DNA of 64,000 nucleotides, from positions 62,001 to 126,000 of the forward strand of contig NZ_JNXG01000020.1 of assembly GCF_000717025.1 (NCBI RefSeq), in the 5' to 3' direction. A program made the position numbers and the translations under genes. Each line of letters begins with the position of its first letter. Positions within the stretch are counted from its first letter, which is position 1. Source of the DNA: Streptomyces atroolivaceus (GTDB lineage: Bacteria; Actinomycetota; Actinomycetes; Streptomycetales; Streptomycetaceae). This document shows, piece by piece, positions 57,876-64,000 of the stretch. Under the pieces are notes generated by a model that made no database searches, had not been told where the DNA came from, and saw only the letters and a program-made list of their open reading frames with translations.

Positions 57876-58527
57876 CATTGAACGATGGATCACGAATTTT
57901 AATGTTTCGTGACCTTCAATCACGCAGGTACGGTACCAGACCGACTGCCGCTGTGGTGCTCCAGTTGGGAGATGATTCGGATGGGGTGCGAGGGGTTGTA
58001 CCCGAGGCATGTGACGCACTGTGAGGCCGCGTCCTTCCAGGTGCCGGGACGTCGAACGGCCACGGCGGGAAGCCGCGGATTCGGGATAAGCGGAAGGCGG
58101 CGCAGGCGGGCTTCCCGCAGTTAATCCGCTGTTCCGGAAAGGGGAAGCTCGTGTATGTGGAGGGGCCGGCAGAAGCGGCGCGACGGGTGACGGGCGTCAG
58201 GGCACACGGACGTGAGGGCGGCGGCCGGCGGAAGGGGCCGGGGCGCGGCCTGCCGCACGGCCGCGGGGGATCGGCCGGGAGGAAGCCGCGCCCCGGCCGG
58301 TCAGTGGTGGGCGACGAGCGCGTAGTGCAGCTGCACATCTTGAACGGTGCCCCGCCCGCCGCCGTGGACCGCCGGGAAGCGCGCCGCCCGTCCGGGGCTT
58401 GTCACCGCACACGCCCCGCGGTCGCCCGGTCACCGGGGTGCGGCCGGGCGCGCGCCGGCGACGGAGCGTGTGCGCGGACACCGCGGCCGGGCCGGCGCGA
58501 GTGACGCGGTTCAGTCCTGCGTGGCCG
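57861..58527. other. Gap without a recognisable gene, upstream of the LAL gene
   Basis: No frame in these 667 bases looks like a protein. It holds an A/T-rich inverted repeat TCACGAA-N9-TTCGTGA (57890-57912), two GGGGT boxes (57983 and 57992) and interlocking inverted repeats (58065-58129). The stretch 58200-58500 is extremely GC-rich. Confidence 0.5.
57890..57912. promoter_or_regulatory. Inverted repeat before the LAL gene, candidate operator
   Basis: TCACGAA and TTCGTGA flank nine mostly A/T bases, 30 bases upstream of the LAL start. A repressor or activator site overlapping the promoter is likely; the protein is unknown. Confidence 0.5.
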
Positions 58528-59514
58528 TCATGTGGCCTGCTGTTCGCTTCCCCGTTGCGTCATGTCGGCGGCCACCGCGGCGATGATGTCGTCGAGAGTG
58601 CGTCGCGGACGGAATCCGATGCGCTCCCTCGCCTTGGTGCAGTCGGGGATGCGCCGTTGCATGTCCTCGAAGCCGGGCCCGTACGCCTGCTCGTAGGGGA
58701 CCTTGACCACCTGACTGCTCGACCCCGTCGCCTCGATGACCTTGTGCGCCAGCGACATGATGCTGATCTGTTCGGAGTTGCCGAGGTTGTAGACCGTGCC
58801 GTGGGTGTCCGCGTCCTCGAGGAGCGTGACGAGTGCGGGGACGATGTCGTGGACGTGGCAGAAGCACCGCACCTGCTGGCCGTCGCCGAAGACGGTGATC
58901 GGGTCGCCGGCGAGGGCCTGTCCCACGAAGCGGGGAACCACCATGCCGTACTGCCCGCTCTGCCGGGGCCCCACCGTGTTGAACAGCCGGACGATCACCG
59001 TGCTCACGCCGTACTCCACGCCGTAGAGATAGGCGAGCGTCTCGTCCAGCGCCTTCGCCTCGGCGTACGACCAGCGGTTCTTGAGCGGAGAACCGAGCAC
59101 ACGGTCGGCGTCCTCGGCGAGGCCGTCGGCGGTGTTCTTCCCGTAGATCTCGCTGGTCGAGGCGACCAGGATCGGGACTCCGTGCGCGCGTGCCGTCTCC
59201 AGCACCGTCTCGGTGCCGTGGAGGTTGGTGCGCAGACAGTCCAGCGTGTTGCCGAGGATGGTGAACACACCCACCGCCGCGGCCAGATGGTAGATCGCGT
59301 CGACGCCCTCCATGCAGCTCTCGACCGTCTCCCGGTCGCAGACGGAGCCCCGGACGACTCGCAGCAGCCCCGGGTGGCCGGAGAACGGCGCGAGGTTGCG
59401 GTCGCTCCCGGTGCTGAAGTCGTCCAGGACGACGACCTCGTGTCCCAGGCCCAGCAGGTGCTCGGTGAGGTGTGAGCCGATGAAGCCCGCACCTCCGGTG
59501 ATCAGGCAGCGCAA
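58528..59514 (-). CDS. NAD-dependent sugar-nucleotide epimerase/decarboxylase (extended SDR)
   Basis: A 328-residue extended SDR. The Rossmann motif GGAGFIGS is at 7-14, and the active site has STSE (119-122), Tyr150 and Lys154. The C-terminal part reads VRCFCHVHDIVPALV and QRRIPDCTKARERIGFRP, closest in style to UDP-glucuronate decarboxylases (UXS) that make UDP-pentoses, though a 4-epimerase cannot be excluded. It follows the nucleotide-sugar dehydrogenase by 22 bases on the same strand, so the two likely act in sequence on one activated sugar. Confidence 0.85.
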   Translation of the reverse strand: MRCLITGGAGFIGSHLTEHLLGLGHEVVVLDDFSTGSDRNLAPFSGHPGLLRVVRGSVCDRETVESCMEGVDAIYHLAAAVGVFTILGNTLDCLRTNLHGTETVLETARAHGVPILVASTSEIYGKNTADGLAEDADRVLGSPLKNRWSYAEAKALDETLAYLYGVEYGVSTVIVRLFNTVGPRQSGQYGMVVPRFVGQALAGDPITVFGDGQQVRCFCHVHDIVPALVTLLEDADTHGTVYNLGNSEQISIMSLAHKVIEATGSSSQVVKVPYEQAYGPGFEDMQRRIPDCTKARERIGFRPRRTLDDIIAAVAADMTQRGSEQQAT

Positions 59515-59536
59515 GAGGGGGTCCTTTCCCGGACGG

Positions 59537-60832
59537 TCAGCGCGGTGCGGGACCGGGGTCGAAACGGTAGGTGGCGTCGACGGTCATGGGGCACTCCATG
59601 ACCCAGGCGTAGTCGTGGTCCGGCTGCACCGTGTGCAGGAGGGCCACATCCCAGTCGGACCCCTCCGGGTGCACGGCGCTCTCCATGACGGTGCCGTCTG
59701 CGAGCGCGACGCGTTGGATCAACGGGTCGTAGTAGTCGACCTTGGCGCCGCGCTGTGTGAACAACTCGATGATCTCCAGCGCGGGCGAGGAGCGCACGTC
59801 CTGCACACCGGGCTTGTAGCCCACGCCGACGACGAGGATCCTGCTGCCGGCCATTCCCCTGCCGTTGTCGGACAGGACGCCCTGGACACGTTCCACGACC
59901 CTCCGGGGCCGCTCGGCGATCGCGTTCATCGCCTGCCGCACCAGCGGTGCCGCGGTGCGCGTCTCGCGCAACTGCCACAGCAGGTAGTGCGGATCGCAGG
60001 GAATGCAGTGTCCGCCCACGCCGGGCCCCGGATGGAAGGGCATGAAGCCGTACGGCTTGGTGCTCGCCGCGTCGATGACCTCCATCGGGTCGAGCGTGAG
60101 GTCCGCGCAGATGTCGGCGAACTCGTTCGCGAGGGCTATGTTGACCGCCCGGAAGGTGTTCTCGTACAGCTTGGTCATCTCCGCGACCTCGGGCGATCCC
60201 ACCCGGTGGGCCCTCAGGGCCAGCACCTCGATCACACGGGCGGCCATCTCGGTGCACCGCGGCGTGACCCCGCCGAGCACCCTCGGGGTCTCCTGCTGCG
60301 TGTGGCGGACGTTGCCGGGGTCGATGCGCTCGGGGCTGGAGGCGACGAAGACGTCGGTACCGACGGTGAGTCCACGGTCGGTCAGCGGCTCGACCAGCAT
60401 GGTGGCCGTCGTCCCGATGAAGCTCGTCGAAGTGAGGATGAAGGTCTGGCCGGCGCGTGCGTACTGCACCAGCTTCTCGCAGGCGTCGCTCAGCGGCCCG
60501 AGGTCGGGCAGCAGACGGCTGTCGACCGGGGTGGGCACGCAGACCATGACGGCGTCCGCCTCGGCCAGCCTGGCGACATCGGTCGTGAGCTCGAAAGTGT
60601 CCTGGCCCAAAGACGTGGCGAGGCGCTCGCGGTCCGGTTCGATCAGGTCGACATTCTGATTCCTGATCGCTTCGAGACGATGGGGATCGTGGTCGATACC
60701 GAGGACTGTGATTCCGTCCGCGTGCAACCCGAGTGCGGTCGGCAGTCCCACATATCCCATGCCGATTACTGCGACAGAAGAAAGCCGCGCTGAGCTGAAT
60801 GGGACGTCCCCTGCGGTAAGCAGCTTCGCCAT
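59537..60832 (-). CDS. Nucleotide-sugar 6-dehydrogenase (UDP-uronic acid forming)
   Basis: A 431-residue UDP-glucose/GDP-mannose dehydrogenase-family enzyme, which oxidises C6 of an activated sugar to a carboxylate with two NAD. It has GMGYVGLP (24-31), KLYENTFRAVNIALANE (221 onward, with the catalytic lysine) and the nucleophile Cys276 in GVGGHCIPCDP. The overall pattern (PTPVD, SSPERIDPGN) is nearer to the WecC/VipA group that uses UDP-N-acetyl-hexosamines than to plain UDP-glucose dehydrogenase. This fits the nearby N-deacetylase gene. A longer N terminus (about 18 residues) precedes the first strand. Confidence 0.88.
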   Translation of the reverse strand: MAKLLTAGDVPFSSARLSSVAVIGMGYVGLPTALGLHADGITVLGIDHDPHRLEAIRNQNVDLIEPDRERLATSLGQDTFELTTDVARLAEADAVMVCVPTPVDSRLLPDLGPLSDACEKLVQYARAGQTFILTSTSFIGTTATMLVEPLTDRGLTVGTDVFVASSPERIDPGNVRHTQQETPRVLGGVTPRCTEMAARVIEVLALRAHRVGSPEVAEMTKLYENTFRAVNIALANEFADICADLTLDPMEVIDAASTKPYGFMPFHPGPGVGGHCIPCDPHYLLWQLRETRTAAPLVRQAMNAIAERPRRVVERVQGVLSDNGRGMAGSRILVVGVGYKPGVQDVRSSPALEIIELFTQRGAKVDYYDPLIQRVALADGTVMESAVHPEGSDWDVALLHTVQPDHDYAWVMECPMTVDATYRFDPGPAPR

Positions 60833-60901
60833 TATCTACTCGACTTCGTTGGCCGGAATGTTTTGATGGGTGATCTTACGAGCTGCGGCATGTCGCTTCC
60901 T

Positions 60902-60920
60902 ACCCCTATCCGCCCCTACT
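60902..60920. promoter_or_regulatory. Tandem CCCCTA boxes before the sugar dehydrogenase gene
   Basis: CCCCTA occurs at 60903 and 60913, one helical turn apart, within the 109-base spacer. Read on the gene strand they are TAGGGG boxes. ACCCCTATC recurs at 61705. Similar boxes precede the LAL and PKS genes. Confidence 0.45.
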
Positions 60921-60941
60921 GGCCCCGGCTGTCGGGCCTGG

Positions 60942-61622
60942 TCATCGCACGGTCCTGATCAACTCGAAGGCCTCCGCGAACTCCACCGTGACCTGGGACC
61001 CCCGGTACTCGGCGAGCGCCCTCACACCCCGCTCGCTGCGCGGGCTCGGCCAGTTCTCCACCTCTTGTCCGTACTCCCGCAGCGCCTCGATCTTGCGCTC
61101 GAGGTGGGAGGCGTCCAGCGTCTCCCAGCAATTGGGAGCGAACGTCGGCAGGCCCGAGGCCTCTCCGCAGTCGGTAGCCGACCGCGTCTCGAAGCAGCGG
61201 ATCTCACGGACCCCTGACCTGCCAGGACGGCCGGCGATACGAACAGCCCTGCTCACGAGCTGGTGGTCCATGCTCAGGTCGCTCATGCTTGTCGTGAACA
61301 CGGTGTCAGGGCCGAAGTCCCGCACCTCGCGCTCCACAATGCGGTTCAGCTCGAGCTGGCTCTCGGCGTCGAGCCTGTTGTCACCGAACTCCCGGATACT
61401 CAGCCGCTCGATTCCGAGAATCTTCGCCGCCTTCTCGATCGCGGAAACGCGATTTGTGACACCCTGCCCCAGCTGGGACCGCGAGCCGTCGTCGTTCGTC
61501 AGGACCAGCAGGCTGACCTGCACTCCCGCCTCGGTCAGCTTCGCTGTCGTCCCTCCGGCGCCGAGCGTCTCGTCATCGCCGTGTGCGACCACTATCAGTA
61601 GTTTGCCGGGCATTCTGTCCAT
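60942..61622 (-). CDS. PIG-L/LmbE-family deacetylase
   Basis: A 226-residue zinc hydrolase of the PIG-L family, which removes N-acetyl groups from GlcNAc-type sugars (as in MshB or antibiotic GlcNAc deacetylases). The metal motif reads AHGDDE (13-18) instead of the usual AHPDDE, with a downstream SMDHQLVSRAV block that supplies the second histidine. The start is the ATG at 61622 after GGCAGGGA; the ATG at 61613 is an alternative. Beside a uronate-forming dehydrogenase and an SDR it probably trims an N-acetyl amino sugar. Confidence 0.85.
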   Translation of the reverse strand: MDRMPGKLLIVVAHGDDETLGAGGTTAKLTEAGVQVSLLVLTNDDGSRSQLGQGVTNRVSAIEKAAKILGIERLSIREFGDNRLDAESQLELNRIVEREVRDFGPDTVFTTSMSDLSMDHQLVSRAVRIAGRPGRSGVREIRCFETRSATDCGEASGLPTFAPNCWETLDASHLERKIEALREYGQEVENWPSPRSERGVRALAEYRGSQVTVEFAEAFELIRTVR

Positions 61623-61921
61623 CGGGATCCCTGCCTTCGACGGCAGCCCGGTGGGCCGCCCACTGGAAAGGCACGAATGTGCCAGCGCCCGAGATGGAGG
61701 GGCAACCCCTATCGGCCGGGCCGCGACGGGCGAAGTCGCTTCGTGCTGCACGGGGCCCGCGGAATATTGCGGGGCTTGTTAGGGGTGGGGTCACCATTCC
61801 CCCCGTCGTTCCCCCGCTCGTAAAGTGACGCCAGGCTCGGCAATCCAACTTGCGCTATGGGTGCGGCAGCAAAGTCTCTTTGATTCCGGCGCGACGGCAC
61901 ACACGTGAGGGTTAAGTGAGT
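61623..61921. promoter_or_regulatory. Divergent control region of the deacetylase and PKS genes
   Basis: No gene is seen in these 299 bases. They contain ACCCCTATC at 61705-61713 and a cluster of GGGG boxes (61771, 61782, 61787; TAGGGGTGGGG at 61780-61790). The PKS side ends in an A/T-richer stretch with GAGG before the ATG. Confidence 0.45.
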
Positions 61922-64000
61922 ATGTCTGAAGACAGGCTGGTCGGCGCGCTGCGTGCGTCACTGAAGGAGACCGACCGGCTGCGCGAGCAGAACAAGCGGC
62001 TCATGGACGCCGGCCGGGAGCCGATCGCGATCATCGGAATGGCGTGCCGTTTCCCGGGCGGGGTGGCGACGCCCGAGGACCTGTGGCGCATGCTCGCCGC
62101 CGGTGAGGACGGCATCGGCGAGTTCCCCACCGACCGTGGCTGGGACCTGGAGCGGCTCTACGACCCGACGGGCGAGCGCCCCGGAGCGACGTACGTCCGC
62201 GAGGGCGGGTTCCTCTACGACGCCGGCGACTTCGACGCCGACTTCTTCGGCATCAGCCCCCGTGACGCGCTGCTCATGGACCCCCAGCAGCGCCTGCTGC
62301 TGGAGACCGCCTGGGAGGCGCTGGAACGCGCCGGTGTGCCGCCCCACTCGGTCAAGGGCACCCCCGTCGGCGTCTTCGCCGGAGCGATGTACCACAACTA
62401 CCCCGGCAGTTACGGCTCTTCGGGCCCGCTGTCCGGCAGGCTCTCGTACCACCTGGGGATCGAGGGCCCCGCCGTCACCGTCGACACCGCCTGCTCCTCG
62501 TCCCTCGTGACGCTGCACCTCGCCGCCCAGGCACTGCGCCAGGGCGAGTGCCCGCTGGCGCTCGCCGGCGGTGTGTCCGTCATGTCCTCGCCGCGTACCT
62601 TCGTCGAGTTCAGCATCGACGGGAACCTGTCCCGCGACGGCAGGTGCCGCCCCTTCGCGGAGTCCGCCGACGGCACCGCCTGGTCCGAGGGCGCGGGCAT
62701 GCTGCTGCTCGAACGGCTCTCCGACGCGCGCCGCAACGGTCACCCCGTGCTCGCCGTCGTCCGGGGCAGCGCCGTCAACCAGGACGGCGCCTCCAACGGC
62801 ATCGCCGCGCCCAACGGCCCCGCCCAGCAGCGCGTCATCCGGCAGGCGCTCGAGAACGCACGCCTCTCCGCCGAACAGATCGACGTGGTCGAGGCCCACG
62901 GCTCCTCCACGGAACTCGGCGACCCCATCGAGGCCGACGCGCTGCTCGCGACGTACGGCAAGGAGCGCCCCGAGGACCGGCCGCAGTGGCTCGGCTCTGT
63001 GAAGTCCAACCTGGGGCACACGCAGGGCGCCGCCGGCGTGGCGGGCGTCATGAAGATGGTCCTGGCGATGCGCAACGACCTGCTGCCGAAGACGCTGTAC
63101 GTGGACCGGCCCAGCCGGCACGTCGACTGGTCGGAGGGCGCCGTCAGGCTGCTGACCGAGCCCGTCGACTGGAAGGCGAACGGGCGCCCGCGCCGCGCGG
63201 GCGTCTCCTCGTTCGGCCTGAGCGGCACCAACGCGCACGTGATCCTCGAGGAGGCGCCCCGGAGCCCTGCGCTCCCGGACGGCGCCGACGGGGCGCCGGA
63301 CCGCGAGGTCGTGCCCGCGGGCCCCGTGCCCTGGATACTGTCGGGCCGCAGCCGTGACGCCCTCCGCGCGCAGGCAGGGCGGCTCGCGGAGTACCTGAGG
63401 GACCGGCCCCAGGACCGTCCGCTCGATGTGGCCTGCGCGCTGGCCACCACCCGCTCGCCGCTGGAGCACCGGGCCGTCGTCACGGGCACGGACCGCGACG
63501 AGCTGATGCGCGGACTGCGCGCCCTCGCGGAGGGCGAGCACGCGCCCAACGTCGAACTCGGCCTGGCCAGAGGGGAGTCGACCACCGCGTTCCTCTTCCC
63601 CGGTGGTGGGGCGCAGCGCCTCGGTATGGGCCGCGAACTGTCCGCCGTGCACCCCGCCTTCGCCGCCGCGTACGACGAGGTGTGCGCCGAGCTGGACAAG
63701 CACCTGGACCGGCCGCTGCGCGCGATGATCGACGGCGACGCCGAGGCGCTCGACAGGGTGGGCTACGCGCAGGCCGCGCTGTTCGCCATCGAGGTCGCGC
63801 TCTTCCGGCTCGCGGAGTCCATGGGCCTGCGCGCCGACTTCCTCGCCGGGCACTCCACGGGCGAACTGGCGGCGGCACACGTCGCCGGTGTCCTGTCCCT
63901 GCCCGACGCGGCCAGGCTGGTCGCCGCCCGCGGCCGGCTGATGCAGGGGCTGCCCGAGGGCGGGGCGATGGTCGGGATCAACGCGACCGAGGACGAGGTA
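61922..64000 (+). CDS. Type I modular polyketide synthase (N-terminal part; continues past the window)
   Basis: The first 693 residues. Residues 1-30 form a short charged docking helix ([18 protein letters not shown]), so this subunit likely receives a chain from another PKS protein. A ketosynthase spans about 33-455 with Cys191 in TVDTACSSS, His326 and His366, all three catalytic residues intact. The usual EAHGTGT reads EAHGSST (324-330), and the loop before the active-site cysteine is shorter than usual ([23 protein letters not shown]). An acyltransferase begins at about 555 ([14 protein letters not shown]) with Ser645 in GHSTG; the specificity motif lies beyond the window. It is not a KSQ loading module. 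Confidence 0.95.
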   Translation, partial: MSEDRLVGALRASLKETDRLREQNKRLMDAGREPIAIIGMACRFPGGVATPEDLWRMLAAGEDGIGEFPTDRGWDLERLYDPTGERPGATYVREGGFLYDAGDFDADFFGISPRDALLMDPQQRLLLETAWEALERAGVPPHSVKGTPVGVFAGAMYHNYPGSYGSSGPLSGRLSYHLGIEGPAVTVDTACSSSLVTLHLAAQALRQGECPLALAGGVSVMSSPRTFVEFSIDGNLSRDGRCRPFAESADGTAWSEGAGMLLLERLSDARRNGHPVLAVVRGSAVNQDGASNGIAAPNGPAQQRVIRQALENARLSAEQIDVVEAHGSSTELGDPIEADALLATYGKERPEDRPQWLGSVKSNLGHTQGAAGVAGVMKMVLAMRNDLLPKTLYVDRPSRHVDWSEGAVRLLTEPVDWKANGRPRRAGVSSFGLSGTNAHVILEEAPRSPALPDGADGAPDREVVPAGPVPWILSGRSRDALRAQAGRLAEYLRDRPQDRPLDVACALATTRSPLEHRAVVTGTDRDELMRGLRALAEGEHAPNVELGLARGESTTAFLFPGGGAQRLGMGRELSAVHPAFAAAYDEVCAELDKHLDRPLRAMIDGDAEALDRVGYAQAALFAIEVALFRLAESMGLRADFLAGHSTGELAAAHVAGVLSLPDAARLVAARGRLMQGLPEGGAMVGINATEDEV

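Noticed and set aside
58151-58504. A 117-residue plus-strand frame between the LAL and SDR genes
   Set aside because: Arg/Gly/Pro-rich with no domain; it lies in extremely GC-rich DNA where open frames occur in most frames.
61922-64000. PKS loading module (KSQ)
   Set aside because: The active-site cysteine is present (TACSSS) and the N terminus is a docking helix, so this is an extension module.

Overview
The window is high-GC DNA from a Streptomyces chromosome. It carries whiH next to the principal sigma factor gene hrdB, the lexA/nrdR-nrdJ pair, a ParE/ParC pair, GTG and TTG starts, -10 boxes placed only 6-10 bases ahead of start codons, and at its end a modular type I polyketide synthase with a LAL-type regulator. 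From memory, the gene order to about 54.6 kb resembles the S. coelicolor region from about SCO5800 to the SCO584x genes; no search was run.

1-2.3 kb: the end of a siderophore operon (GNAT acyltransferase, then an IucA/IucC-type NIS synthetase). 2.3-9.4 kb: DNA damage and dNTP supply, with a DinG-type helicase, LexA with an SOS box, and NrdR with class II ribonucleotide reductase behind two tandem NrdR boxes. 9.9-24.4 kb: small conserved genes (TerD, YdbC, phosphoglycerate mutase-like and ADP-ribosylglycohydrolase proteins, a DUF4173 membrane protein, RNase HII, an orphan UvrD-C-like protein, RecQ with a phosphoribosyltransferase tail, DUF4192, an NrtR-type Nudix regulator and a one-chain ABC protein). 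24.5-31.2 kb: whiH, hrdB, a secreted trypsin-like protease, a small zinc-ribbon protein and parE. 31.4-40.9 kb: carbon metabolism, with a DUF485/ActP-type symporter, a CitA/CitB-type two-component system, a LacI regulator, two divergent citrate synthases (one fused to a DNA-binding domain) and a CobW-type GTPase. 40.9-54.6 kb: parC, a paired M16 peptidase operon, a secreted M23 peptidase behind a cyclic di-AMP (ydaO) riboswitch, a GntR regulator, HPr, a GNAT/acyl-CoA synthetase fusion, a DUF5998/phosphodiesterase pair and thymidine kinase.

54.6-64 kb: the start of a biosynthetic gene cluster. A degenerate copy of the 3' end of tdk lies at the junction. Beyond it are a LAL regulator with one TTA (bldA-dependent) codon, a UXS-like sugar-nucleotide SDR, a nucleotide-sugar 6-dehydrogenase, a PIG-L deacetylase and the first 693 codons of a type I PKS (docking helix, KS and part of the AT). 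The likely product is a polyketide carrying a uronic-acid- or pentose-type amino sugar. No glycosyltransferase or tailoring gene beyond these lies in the window. GGGGT/ACCCC motifs recur in the control regions here and may be binding sites of the LAL regulator.

I saw no tRNA, rRNA, CRISPR array, insertion sequence or phage gene. Many convergent gene pairs are separated by long perfect hairpins. Long open frames opposite nrdJ, parE, recQ and other genes are GC-rich antisense shadows and were left out.
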